Notes under the pieces: generated by a model
Told to the model about the DNA's origin: nothing
The model's input: only the letters and a program-made list of their open reading frames with translations
Database searches by the model: none
Shown here: one piece after another, positions 1 through 7,283 of the stretch
How positions within the stretch are numbered: position 1 is the first letter of the stretch
Layout of the letters: every line of letters begins with the position of its first letter
Assembly (NCBI GenBank): GCA_018239665.1
Contig: JAFEGV010000012.1
Coordinates: 1-45,512 of the forward strand
Direction of reading: 5' to 3'
Length of the DNA stretch: 45,512 nt
Source: Verrucomicrobiota bacterium
GTDB taxonomy: Bacteria; Chlamydiota; Chlamydiia; Chlamydiales; Rhabdochlamydiaceae
Program-made: the position numbers and the translations under genes

Positions 1-45
1 TAGTACGCAGACGAATGTAATTTTCCTTCCTCATTTTTGTCCAGG

Positions 46-103
46 AGGGAGTTGCAAAACTGCTTTGCCCGAAAAAATTGATGATTTTGAGACTGTTTGC
101 GAG
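46..103. repeat. Half copy of a MITE-like dispersed repeat
   Basis: This stretch closely matches the left half of the element at 4873-5055. The shared block runs from GGGA(G/A)TTGCAAAACTG through the adjoining pyrimidine- and T-rich sequence to the TTTGAGA.TGTTTG.GAGTG segment, with few mismatches. The right terminal inverted repeat is absent, because the sequence passes directly into a hairpin (121-139) and 40-bp tandem repeats. It is probably a decayed or truncated element. I see no credible gene in 1-383. Confidence 0.7.
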
Positions 104-120
104 TGGCTGCGGATACACGA

Positions 121-139
121 GAAGGTCCTGCGGACCTTC
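121..139. repeat. Perfect short palindrome
   Basis: GAAGGTCC-TGC-GGACCTTC forms an 8-bp perfect stem with a 3-nt loop, immediately before the tandem repeats. No T-run follows on either side, so it is not an obvious Rho-independent terminator. It may be a fold-back structure belonging to the repeat element. Confidence 0.6.
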
Positions 140-140
140 G

Positions 141-260
141 CAGTGAGGAGCAGGTGAAGCGGCCTTGGCCGCGAACTGGGCTGTGAGGAGCAGGTGAAGC
201 GGCCTTGGCCGCGAACTGGGCTGTGAGGAGCAGGTGAAGCGGCCTTGGGCACGAGCTGGG
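141..260. repeat. Three tandem copies of a 40-bp unit
   Basis: The units are 141-180, 181-220 and 221-260. Units 1 and 2 are nearly identical and unit 3 has several changes near its end. Each unit contains an inner palindrome (GCGGCC..GGCCGC). The period is not a multiple of three, which argues against a protein repeat. There are no spacers between units, so this is not CRISPR. It lies next to the MITE-like half element and may have grown by slippage. Confidence 0.9.
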
Positions 261-310
261 TAGCTGCCATGGGCCATAAATACTTAGGAAAAATTTATTG
301 ATTGATTGGA

Positions 311-369
311 AAAAAAAATAACAGGAGAGGCGGATGACCCGGATCTTCCGCAATCCTGTTATTTTTTCT
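311..369. terminator. Bidirectional Rho-independent terminator
   Basis: AATAACAGG (317-325) pairs with CCTGTTATT (355-363), and an inner GCGGA/TCCGC adds to the stem. An A-run lies on the left and a T-run on the right, so it can work in both directions. On the minus strand it ends the 384-824 gene. Confidence 0.8.
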
Positions 370-383
370 GGCAGGTCCAATTT

Positions 384-824
384 TCACTTCACAGGACAGC
401 CGCCGCCCGAACGCCGAGGCGTTGTTGTAGCTGGCGAACCGCCGGGCACTTGCATATTGTTGCTTTGCATATATCTCTGCATCGCCTGATCTGCCGTCAG
501 CAAGTTTCCGGTGGCATCCGGCTGATAGGTCATCGCCATCACTTTCTGTCTTTGATCCGAGGTCAGCTGGGTGCAGAATGCGGACTTGAGATTCATATCT
601 GTAAATTGACCGGCAAACGTCATCTGATCAGCCGTTAAGTGCGTGCAATCTACCGGCGCCTGAGATGGGTTGGGCTGGATCACTTGCGTCTGAGGAGCTT
701 GAGAAGGTTGTTGAGTGGTCGACTGGTCCGTTTGGGCTTGCGATGTTGTTTTCGGCGCTGCATATGCAGAACCGCATAGTGTAGCAATAAATGCAGTTGC
801 TACACAAAAAGCTTGTTTATTCAT
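384..824 (-). CDS. Small secreted Cys-containing hypothetical protein
   Basis: This 146-residue protein has a clear Sec signal peptide (Lys near the N terminus, hydrophobic core, then an AYA-A-type cleavage site around residue 23). A Gln/Ser/Thr/Pro-rich linker follows, then a compact region of about 80 residues with three Cys, the last within a GGGCPVK C-terminal tail. A GGAG ribosome binding site precedes the ATG. I do not recognise the family. It lies 67 bp downstream of the DoxX gene of the bufferin-like operon on the same strand and is followed by a strong terminator, so it could be the last gene of that operon. A periplasmic or surface location is inferred from the signal peptide only. 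Confidence 0.75.
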   Translation of the reverse strand: MNKQAFCVATAFIATLCGSAYAAPKTTSQAQTDQSTTQQPSQAPQTQVIQPNPSQAPVDCTHLTADQMTFAGQFTDMNLKSAFCTQLTSDQRQKVMAMTYQPDATGNLLTADQAMQRYMQSNNMQVPGGSPATTTPRRSGGGCPVK

Positions 825-891
825 ATTCCGATCTCCAAATAATTCTAAAATTTAAAAAATGATAAAAATTCTAAACAAATTAAATCCAAGC

Positions 892-1332
892 TCAACTTTC
901 TAGCCACCGTTTCTTAATTCGAGCGTCGATGCTAATTCCCCCAGGCCCAAAAACGAAAAGGGCAAGGAGCATAAAAAAGAAATAAAACGGGATCTCAAAT
1001 CCATTGGCCGCAGCTGAAAAACCATTTGCCCAATGCACTGTAAAGATAGCGACGCACATCAGGAACATCAGCGGGATCGAAATTAAGCGGGTCAAAAATC
1101 CGAAAAAGAGGAAGAGGACTCCGGTCAGTTCTACCGTTGTCGACAAGACTGCGCTGAAGTAGGGAAATGGGATGTTCAAACTGGCAAACCATTGGACCAC
1201 AGAACTAAAGTTCTTTAGCTTCTCCAAGGCCGGCATCAGAAATCCATGAGCTAAAATAAGGCGGAATATCAGAAGAGGCAGCCATCGGAGCGATTCCAAC
1301 ACCTGAACACTTTTCCTGCAAAAGGTTTTCAT
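892..1332 (-). CDS. DoxX-family membrane protein (BufD-like)
   Basis: This 146-residue, four-helix membrane protein shows DoxX features: RLILAHGFLMPALEKL near the first helix, a TVELTGVLFLFFGFLTRL second segment, a HWANGF motif, and a final helix ending LFVFGPGGISIDA. A perfect AAAGGAG ribosome binding site precedes the ATG. The gene is 10 bp downstream of the DUF2063 gene and so forms the end of a four-gene operon. DoxX proteins accompany DUF692/DUF2063 pairs in bufferin-type RiPP operons, where an electron-transfer or redox role is suspected. That role is inference here. Confidence 0.85.
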   Translation of the reverse strand: MKTFCRKSVQVLESLRWLPLLIFRLILAHGFLMPALEKLKNFSSVVQWFASLNIPFPYFSAVLSTTVELTGVLFLFFGFLTRLISIPLMFLMCVAIFTVHWANGFSAAANGFEIPFYFFFMLLALFVFGPGGISIDARIKKRWLES

Positions 1333-1342
1333 AATGACTCCT

Positions 1343-2086
1343 TTATGGTTTAAACCCTAGGACGGCGCGTTTTTTGACAAGGTCTTCTAAAAACTTCCGT
1401 CCGATCTGAAATAATCGTTCGTCAATAGCTACCCGGCACTGAACGGCCGCCATCTTTAATGCGTCGCGCCCTGTCTGATTGCATTGGGAGATGATCTCGA
1501 TCAACGTGCGAAAAAATACAGACATTGAGAAAAAATGGGCGTCCAAAGTGTCGGGGTGCCGAAAGCTGAAAAGAGGATATTCCCCCTTTTTCAAAGGCAC
1601 GGTCCTTGAGAGTTGCTGAAAGATCGGATAAGAATAGGTAACGATCCTATGCTCGGGATTCAAATATGGGATGTCGTCCAACACATCGCCATCTTGGCTT
1701 AACATCGGGATAGGGTGGTCCTCCATCATGCACACTTCGATCTCCAACCACTCAAAGTGGAGAAGATCGGCAAGAAAAGGAACCTGAACCTTTTCTCCCC
1801 ATCCGCTTTTCTCCCCATAGTCGGCCAAACCTTTCGGCATCTTCCAAAATTGGGGATCGCCGCAAGGATGCTCGGCAAAAAAATCCTGGATCAGCTCCTG
1901 CCACTTTTCCTCACCGAGGAGGGCATACGTCAGTGGATAATAATTCAGCAGAGCACTTTGAATGGTAAAAAAGATTAAATCGCGATAGAGCATTGCACGC
2001 TCAGGACGCATTCCAACGCCGGAGGGATCCTTTCCTGTCCGGCAGTACGTGGCCATCTTCCTTTGCAGATCACACGCTGAGTTCAT
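1343..2086 (-). CDS. bufC: DUF2063 RiPP-modification partner protein (BufC/MbnC-like)
   Basis: This 247-residue soluble protein has the DUF2063 layout: an N-terminal helical domain with RxxLYRDLIFFTIQSALLNYYPLTYALLG-type sequence, AEHPCGDP, and a FLADLLHFEWLE motif, followed by a C-terminal beta-rich domain. In methanobactin and bufferin biosynthesis this family binds the peptide and partners a DUF692 iron oxidase. Its start overlaps the end of the DUF692 gene by 17 bp, which supports translational coupling and complex formation. Assignment rests on motifs and context. The substrate is presumably the Cys-repeat peptide encoded at 2914-3366. Confidence 0.85.
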   Translation of the reverse strand: MNSACDLQRKMATYCRTGKDPSGVGMRPERAMLYRDLIFFTIQSALLNYYPLTYALLGEEKWQELIQDFFAEHPCGDPQFWKMPKGLADYGEKSGWGEKVQVPFLADLLHFEWLEIEVCMMEDHPIPMLSQDGDVLDDIPYLNPEHRIVTYSYPIFQQLSRTVPLKKGEYPLFSFRHPDTLDAHFFSMSVFFRTLIEIISQCNQTGRDALKMAAVQCRVAIDERLFQIGRKFLEDLVKKRAVLGFKP

Positions 2087-2906
2087 GGCACGCCCAGTGT
2101 TTTTCTGTGAGATGCTGCAAGTGATGGACTTCGCTTAAAATCTGGTCAAAATCGTTTAAGTTGAAGTCTCTTTCTAATAGGACGGGGATGGGATTTAAAC
2201 GTTGGATCGTCCATTCGAAAAGATCGTAAACCGGATCGACGATCGGTTCTCCGTGGGTGTCGATGATGAGGTCCTCAGAGCGCATCTGATGTCCTGCCAT
2301 GTGGATGTAGACCACTTTTTCAAGGGGCAGTTTTTCAATAAAGGCCCTAGGATCGTAATGATGGTTAAATCCATTGACATAGACATTATTGACATCGAGC
2401 AATAGGTTACAGCCGCTTTCATGCAGGATTTCAGATAAAAAAGAAGCTTCATCCATTGTAGGCTCGACAGCGCTGTAGTAGGAGACATTTTCAATGGCAA
2501 TCTGACGCTCGAGAAAATCTTGGACCTGGGCTATCCGTGCGGCAACATGCTTGACGGATTCCTTTCGAAAAGACAAAGGCAGAAGGTCATAGAGGTGAGC
2601 ATTGTCGCACTTGCAATAGCTTAAATGCTCCGAGTAGAGAACAATAGGGATTTTCTGAAAGAACGCTTTGAGTTTTTTAAGAAAATCCCAATCAAGAGGT
2701 TCCGGGCTTCCCATGGAGAGGGAAAGCCCGTGGCAGAAAATCGGATAGTTCTCAGAGACTTCGCGCAGAGTTTTTCCCGCAGCGCCTCCAATTCCCATCC
2801 AATTTTCAGGAGCTAGCTCGACAAATGCAGGTTTGCCATGTTCAAGAGATAAAATCGAGCGGGCAATTTCCCGCCTAAAGCCGAGACCAACTCCCTGTGC
2901 AACCAT
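2070..2906 (-). CDS. bufB: DUF692 multinuclear iron oxidase (BufB/MbnB-like)
   Basis: This 278-residue TIM-barrel protein of the DUF692 (MNIO) family shows the family signatures in order: VGLGFRREI at the N terminus, VELAPENWMG, CHGLSLSMGSPEPLD, YSEHLSY, IENVSYY, LLLDVNNVYVNG, YIHMAGH and DTHGEPI, ending LLERDFN. The His, Glu and Asp residues in these motifs are the expected iron ligands. Known members oxidise Cys residues in RiPP precursors to oxazolone/thioamide or thiooxazole groups. The gene starts 7 bp after the precursor gene and overlaps the DUF2063 gene. No strong ribosome binding site is visible, so translation is probably coupled to the precursor. Confidence 0.92.
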   Translation of the reverse strand: MVAQGVGLGFRREIARSILSLEHGKPAFVELAPENWMGIGGAAGKTLREVSENYPIFCHGLSLSMGSPEPLDWDFLKKLKAFFQKIPIVLYSEHLSYCKCDNAHLYDLLPLSFRKESVKHVAARIAQVQDFLERQIAIENVSYYSAVEPTMDEASFLSEILHESGCNLLLDVNNVYVNGFNHHYDPRAFIEKLPLEKVVYIHMAGHQMRSEDLIIDTHGEPIVDPVYDLFEWTIQRLNPIPVLLERDFNLNDFDQILSEVHHLQHLTEKHWACHELSV

Positions 2907-2913
2907 ATATCAG

Positions 2914-3366
2914 TTACTTGCCAACTGAAGTGGTTTTTTTGCCCTTCTGATTACTGCTTGTGTTTCCGCCGCCGGTGCTGCCAGAGCCGCAAGAGCCTTG
3001 TCCGCATTGTCCGTCAGCCGGTTTTTTTGCTGCGCCGGATCCGCCAGTGCTGCCGGAGCCGCAAGAACCTTGTCCGCATTGTCCGTCAGCTGGTTTTTTT
3101 GTGCTGTCTGAAGAGTTGTTTCCTGAATTATCTCCGCAGCTGCCGTCAGCAGTCTTCTTTGTTCGTGAATTATTTTGTTTCGCTTTTGATTGGTTGGTTT
3201 GAGAAACCAAGTTCGAGCGAACTTCTTCCCCAGAGCCTAAATCTGAGTAGGACAATGCTTCTTCTTGAACTTGCTCCACCGGCGTTTCGTTTGCTTGAAG
3301 CCCATTGCTTAATAGGACTAGAGTGGATGCGACCATCGCTAAAGCGATCTTCTTCTTGTCTGCCAT
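2914..3366 (-). CDS. bufA: Cys-repeat RiPP precursor, bufferin-like
   Basis: The ATG at 3366 is chosen because a strong AAGGAG site precedes it; it gives 150 residues, whereas the longer reading frame adds 21 unlikely residues. A Sec signal peptide covers about residues 1-25. An acidic region follows, then a low-complexity C-terminal half with two copies of a 24-residue unit (residues 90-113 and 114-137). Each copy carries DGQCGQGSCG (94-103 and 118-127), and a partial DGSCG occurs at 74-78. The five Cys are 77, 97, 102, 121 and 126. The spacing matches the EGKCGEGKCG motif of bufferin precursors, whose Cys are modified by DUF692 enzymes and bind copper. The gene heads the operon. Modification and metal binding are inference. 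Confidence 0.8.
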   Translation of the reverse strand: MADKKKIALAMVASTLVLLSNGLQANETPVEQVQEEALSYSDLGSGEEVRSNLVSQTNQSKAKQNNSRTKKTADGSCGDNSGNNSSDSTKKPADGQCGQGSCGSGSTGGSGAAKKPADGQCGQGSCGSGSTGGGNTSSNQKGKKTTSVGK

Positions 3367-3391
3367 AGTAAATCTCCTTGAGAATTGGTTG

Positions 3392-3433
3392 TGGGAGATG
3401 CACAAAAATGCAATTCCCTCCCAGAACATTATA
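3392..3433 (-). promoter_or_regulatory. Promoter element and leader hairpin of the bufferin-like operon
   Basis: On the minus strand a perfect TATAAT (3428-3433) lies about 62 bp upstream of the precursor start codon. No good -35 box is visible at the usual distance, which fits an activator-dependent promoter. Between it and the ribosome binding site, TGGGAG...CTCCCA (3392-3423) with an inner TGCA/TGCA pair can form a leader hairpin. A regulatory function is speculative. Confidence 0.35.
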
Positions 3434-3583
3434 CATACATCTCAAAAAAAATTTTTTTAATAAAGCATTTTCTAAAATTCAGAGTCGATTGCAAGACTCG
3501 GATGCTTGGAAAAATAGTTCTCGCTTCTGAGTTAACTATTGCGTTAGAATGAAAGACGATTTCAAATTTCCCCCCATAATTCT

Positions 3584-4762
3584 ATGCGTTTTTCTATTAC
3601 CCCTTCGCTGACGCGAAGCTTGTTGCTTCTATGGGTCAGCCACCTTTTGCTCGACTTCTTTACCGGCATCTGGCCGATGTACAAGACGATTGCCCAAATG
3701 GACTTGGCAAAGGCCGGACTTATCGCAGGAGTTAGCGGTTTTATCGGCGAGTTCCTCCAAGTGTTTTTCGGTTACTTTTGTGATCGTGGACATCGAAAGA
3801 CCATCTTGATGGCCGGCCTTTTTTTAGCTTCTATGATGTTATGGATCACTTTCGCCGGAGGGGCGGTCTCCTCCTTTTTCATTTTGCTGATGCTGATGCT
3901 AGGTTCCGGCTCTTTTCATCCTGCGGCAGTCGGCTTTGCCGGATCGCTCTCCGCAAACGGCAAATCCCGCTCGATCTTGTTTTTCGCATCAGGCGGCGCC
4001 ATCGGACTGGCCATTTCACAAATTGCATTTGTCCATGTCCTTAACAACTTCCAAGGCCAGGCGCTGATCTTTTTTGTCCCTGTTGCCGCTGTCTTATTTC
4101 TGCTTGCCCTATACCCTTTCCCCAAAACCTATCAGCCTCGCGCGCTGTCGGTAAAAGAATTCTTCCAGCCGATCATGAAGGCAAAACGGGCTTTGCTTTT
4201 GCTCTATTTGACTCAAGTTGCCAACTACACTCTTTATTTGGCCTTTATTTTTCTTCTGCCGGACCTCATGGCCGCCAAAGGGTGCCACCACTGGCTCTGC
4301 ATGGGCGGCGGACACCTGACGTTTATTTTAGGCTCGGCGCTTCTCATGACTCCTGCAGGCTTTCTATGCGACCGTTTTGGACCAAAACCTGTGCTGCTGT
4401 GCGTCATCCTCTCTGCCCTTGTATTGCTCTATGCTTTTTTATTCCGGCCCACTCTGTCCGTTGCCGAGTCCGTCCTTTTTCTCGGGTGCTTAGGCGGTAT
4501 GATGGGAACGATCAATCCGATTTTAGTCTCGTGGGCAAACCGCTTAGTTCCCGAAAGCCCGAGCACAGTTTCCGCTATCCTCATGGGATTTGCATGGTGC
4601 CTCTCTAATTTAGGAACGCTTTGGGCAGGACTGATCTCTAAATCGATCCATGTCGACCCGATCAAAAGCACTCTCGCATGGATGGGGCTCCTTCTTGCCG
4701 CAGCTTTTTTCTTTGCAATGAAAGCTCCAAGCGCTATCCCTGCCGCCCAGGAAGCTGCTTAA
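3584..4762 (+). CDS. MFS transporter, Fsr (fosmidomycin-resistance)-like
   Basis: This 392-residue integral membrane protein has about 12 hydrophobic helices and major facilitator hallmarks. Loop 2-3 carries GYFCDRGHRKT, which fits the MFS GxxxDRxGRR-type motif. The half containing LGSGSFHPAAVGFAG resembles the FHPEA-type motif of the fosmidomycin-resistance (Fsr) subgroup, and the second half carries GFLCDRFGPKP. The substrate cannot be deduced. No clear ribosome binding site precedes the ATG, so the start is uncertain by a few codons. The gene is divergent from the bufferin-like operon and is followed by the MITE. Confidence 0.85.
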   Translation: MRFSITPSLTRSLLLLWVSHLLLDFFTGIWPMYKTIAQMDLAKAGLIAGVSGFIGEFLQVFFGYFCDRGHRKTILMAGLFLASMMLWITFAGGAVSSFFILLMLMLGSGSFHPAAVGFAGSLSANGKSRSILFFASGGAIGLAISQIAFVHVLNNFQGQALIFFVPVAAVLFLLALYPFPKTYQPRALSVKEFFQPIMKAKRALLLLYLTQVANYTLYLAFIFLLPDLMAAKGCHHWLCMGGGHLTFILGSALLMTPAGFLCDRFGPKPVLLCVILSALVLLYAFLFRPTLSVAESVLFLGCLGGMMGTINPILVSWANRLVPESPSTVSAILMGFAWCLSNLGTLWAGLISKSIHVDPIKSTLAWMGLLLAAAFFFAMKAPSAIPAAQEAA

Positions 4763-4872
4763 AGAGCTCAAAAGACCGTTCGAATTTGATCTCTAAAGCA
4801 AGCTTTGCTCTTGCTAACAAGAATAATTTTGACACGTTTGCGGCCAATCAATAGAATCCAAAAAAGCGATAA

Positions 4873-5055
4873 GAGGGAATTGCAAAACTGCTTTGCCCGA
4901 AAAAATTGATGATTTTGAGATTGTTTGTGAGTGACAGCGTAGCTGGCACAGGCCATTTGACGAGGGCGACCCCCTAGTGGGTCGGGTGAGGAGAATGGGC
5001 ACAAACAGCCTCAAAAGGGCAATTTTAACGGGAAAATGAGTTTTGCAATTCCCTC
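4873..5055. mobile_element. 183-bp MITE-like element with 17-bp terminal inverted repeats
   Basis: The left end GAGGGAATTGCAAAACT (4873-4889) and right end AGTTTTGCAATTCCCTC (5039-5055) are perfect inverted copies. Inner segments are also inverted: 4912-4928 matches the reverse complement of 5001-5017 with two mismatches, so the whole element can fold into a long imperfect hairpin. No transposase is encoded. A half copy lies at 46-103 and a decayed end-like sequence at 6661-6676. The right end lies 14 bp before the mcsA start, so it abuts the ribosome binding site. Confidence 0.8.
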
Positions 5056-5069
5056 ATAAGGATCATCAC

Positions 5070-5600
5070 ATGGCCGAACGACCCGTAGAATGCAGCCACT
5101 GCAAAAAACCGATCAAGGTAATCTATAAAGAGATCGTTGCCGATTCGATCATCTGCACAGAAATGTGTGCAGATTGCCCCGTGTTCCAGCAAAGGCTGCA
5201 CGGTGAAGCCTCCCCGGTTAAAAAGGGAGAAGCTCTTGTGGAAGGAGAAGCCGGCCTTTATTGCGGCAACTGCAAAACTTCGCTGGAAGCGGTGAAAATG
5301 GGAAATCCTCTGGGCTGCAGCGAATGCTATTCCGTCTTTTCCGATGTGCTGCTCAATGAAATTGCCGCTGCTGAAAAAGTCCCGCTTTACTTAAGAAAAG
5401 CGCTGAGCACTAAAAAAACCCAGCCCATCCATATCGGCAAATCTCCTCACAAGCCGCTCACAATTCCCTCATCAAGCCGCCTTACGGCCCTCAATGAAGC
5501 GCTCAACGAAGCGCTAAAAATTGAAAACTACGAGCAAGCAGCGTGGCTGCGCGACCAAATTAAAGCTTTAACGGAAAAACCCGATGAAGGAAAAGAGTAG
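5070..5600 (+). CDS. mcsA: McsA-like zinc-finger UVR-domain protein
   Basis: This protein has 176 residues from the ATG at 5070, chosen over an upstream ATG at 5043 because an AAGGA ribosome binding site precedes it and the family begins near the first CxxC. Four Cys clusters are visible: C8-C11, C29/C33/C36, C65-C68 and C83-C86, giving two zinc ribbons as in McsA. A C-terminal UVR motif follows (about 138-170, with ENYEQAAWLRDQIKAL). In Firmicutes McsA activates the arginine kinase McsB and links it to ClpC proteolysis. Here mcsB follows with a 17-bp overlap, so the proteins probably act together. Confidence 0.92.
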   Translation: MAERPVECSHCKKPIKVIYKEIVADSIICTEMCADCPVFQQRLHGEASPVKKGEALVEGEAGLYCGNCKTSLEAVKMGNPLGCSECYSVFSDVLLNEIAAAEKVPLYLRKALSTKKTQPIHIGKSPHKPLTIPSSSRLTALNEALNEALKIENYEQAAWLRDQIKALTEKPDEGKE

Positions 5601-6654
5601 TCTTCCTCAAGCGCTGCTTGAACATATCCCTTGGGAGCAAGAGACCAATCCGATTTGGCCGGCGTCCTCATTTATTCTCCACCGCAACATCAACAAATAC
5701 TTCTTTCCTCCTAAGATGAATGAAGCCCAGCTGAAACAAACAGCTTCCATCCTCCAGAACTCTCTTCTGAAATCCAGCGCGCTCGACCACCCGGTATTTT
5801 TAAGCGCGGACGAGATCGATGCGATCGATAAGGAATTTCTCTTTGAGCACTTTTTATGTTTGGAAGGATTTCAGAACACATTGGGCGGGCAGGGATTTAT
5901 CGTCGACAACACCTCCCGTTTTTTAGGGATGCTGAATATCCAAGACCATCTTCAGGTCCAGCTGATCGACTGCAAAGGAGCCTGGGAACAGACCTGGAAT
6001 ACGATCAGCCAAATTGAAAGCGTGATCGGCGATGCGATCGAATTTTCCTATAATCCCAAGTTTGGATATTTGACATCCGATCCTTATCTTTCGGGAACCG
6101 GCCTGGTGGCTCTTGCCTATCTCCACTTGCCGGTCTTGATCCATTCGGGCCAATTGCAAGACACCCTTCTTAAGCACAAAGAAGAGGAGATCAGTGCAAC
6201 CGGAATGCAAGGAACCATTGAAGAAATGGTCGGCGACATTTTAGTTCTGCGAAATTCCTACACGCTAGGCATGAGCGAAGAGAGCATCCTCCACTCTCTG
6301 CATTCGATGGCAATGAAGCTGATGGCCATTGAAAAAACTCTGAGGACCCACTTGCCTGCAGAAAGAAGCGGCGAGCTCAAAGATATGGTAAGCCGATCCT
6401 ATGGCCTCCTCATGCACTCGTATCAACTGCAAACAAAAGAGGCGATGAACGCCTTAAGCCTTATTAAGATGGGACTCGATCTTGGCTGGATCAGCGGAGT
6501 GACCGACCAAAAGCTTACCGAAGCCTTGTTTCGTTGCCGCAGAGCCCACCTTCTCTATGAAATCAAGGACAAAAAGGTGGCAATCGCGGATATCCCCAGA
6601 AAACGGGCGGAGTACCTTCATCCCCTCATGCATGGGATCGAGCTGAAGATCTAG
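5584..6654 (+). CDS. mcsB: McsB-like protein-arginine kinase homologue, active site degenerate
   Basis: This 356-residue protein aligns along its length with McsB (ATP:guanido phosphotransferase fold, then a C-terminal domain with SRSYGLL and LIKMGLDLGWISGV). Key catalytic motifs of Bacillus McsB, compared from memory, are changed. The N-terminal SSRIRLARN ATP-binding motif is replaced by SSFILHRNI. The NEEDH motif reads NIQDH (118-122). The CPTNVGTG motif with the reactive Cys reads DPYLSGTG (166-173), giving Asp for Cys. The RGxYGEG loop is also lost. Kinase activity is therefore doubtful; a pseudokinase or adaptor role with McsA is possible. The start overlaps mcsA. Confidence 0.9.
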   Translation: MKEKSSLPQALLEHIPWEQETNPIWPASSFILHRNINKYFFPPKMNEAQLKQTASILQNSLLKSSALDHPVFLSADEIDAIDKEFLFEHFLCLEGFQNTLGGQGFIVDNTSRFLGMLNIQDHLQVQLIDCKGAWEQTWNTISQIESVIGDAIEFSYNPKFGYLTSDPYLSGTGLVALAYLHLPVLIHSGQLQDTLLKHKEEEISATGMQGTIEEMVGDILVLRNSYTLGMSEESILHSLHSMAMKLMAIEKTLRTHLPAERSGELKDMVSRSYGLLMHSYQLQTKEAMNALSLIKMGLDLGWISGVTDQKLTEALFRCRRAHLLYEIKDKKVAIADIPRKRAEYLHPLMHGIELKI

Positions 6655-6679
6655 CACGCGAGTTTTGCAACTTCCTAGA

Positions 6680-7171
6680 TTATCTTCTCCAGGGCAGCTT
6701 CATCTCTTGCTGGTTGGCATCGACAATCTGAGATTTGCTTCCCAATATCACGATAGCATCGGTAGGCTCATCCCCTGCATTAAAGAACTGATGTTCAATG
6801 CCGGGAGGACAGATCACGGTGCATGGAGCTTCAAAGAAAAACTCCTGATCTCCAATTAGAACGCGGCCCTTGCCCTTTAAAAAAATGAAGATCTCCTCTG
6901 TCTCATGCGTGTGCTTGGGAGTGAAACATCCGACATTCCAGCTCGTGCGCCACACCTCGAATTTTTCAGCTCCCATGCTAGGAGTCGCAACGCCCACAAG
7001 CCCGTTTCCATTGAGTTCAAACCGCTTCAAGCCTTCATGGGGAATGATCGGGTTAAAGGCTCTCTTGATACAGCCTCCCGGGAGGATCTCCTGGTCCGCA
7101 TAACCGCAGGAAACAAAACCTAAACAGGCAATGACCATCCAAAGTAGTGAATTACATTTTCTCTTAACCAT
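6680..7171 (-). CDS. Secreted cupin-domain protein
   Basis: This 163-residue protein has an N-terminal hydrophobic signal (residues 7-24; Cys22 might act as a poor lipobox Cys) and one cupin beta-barrel. The metal-binding motif 1 is H87-T-H89-x3-E93, with G100-K-G-x-V in the same strand region, and motif 2 is PPGIEHQFFN with H127. An export signal on a single-domain cupin points to a periplasmic metal-binding enzyme or binding protein; the substrate is unknown. The gene is separated by a terminator (7195-7222) from the AN1 gene and lies tail-to-tail with mcsB. Confidence 0.85.
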   Translation of the reverse strand: MVKRKCNSLLWMVIACLGFVSCGYADQEILPGGCIKRAFNPIIPHEGLKRFELNGNGLVGVATPSMGAEKFEVWRTSWNVGCFTPKHTHETEEIFIFLKGKGRVLIGDQEFFFEAPCTVICPPGIEHQFFNAGDEPTDAIVILGSKSQIVDANQQEMKLPWRR

Positions 7172-7194
7172 CGCTTACTCCTTACTTTTGATTG

Positions 7195-7222
7195 AAAAAG
7201 GGGATTGCTATCCCCTTTTTTC
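7195..7222. terminator. Bidirectional Rho-independent terminator
   Basis: AAAAGGGGAT-TGCT-ATCCCCTTTT gives a 10-bp stem with a 4-nt loop, with A- and T-runs on both sides. On the minus strand it ends the AN1 zinc-finger gene, whose stop is at 7284. Confidence 0.85.
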
Positions 7223-7283
7223 CAAAACCGATCGATCTGTTCGCCAGCTTAATCGGTGTTCCGGATAAATCGACATCAAAAAT

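Noticed and set aside
141..260. Possible CRISPR array
   Set aside because: Units are directly adjacent with no spacers; only three units; no cas genes are nearby.
31..270. Reading frame over the tandem repeats and MITE half
   Set aside because: Its sequence comes from repeats with a 40-bp period that shifts frame, and nothing resembles a protein family.
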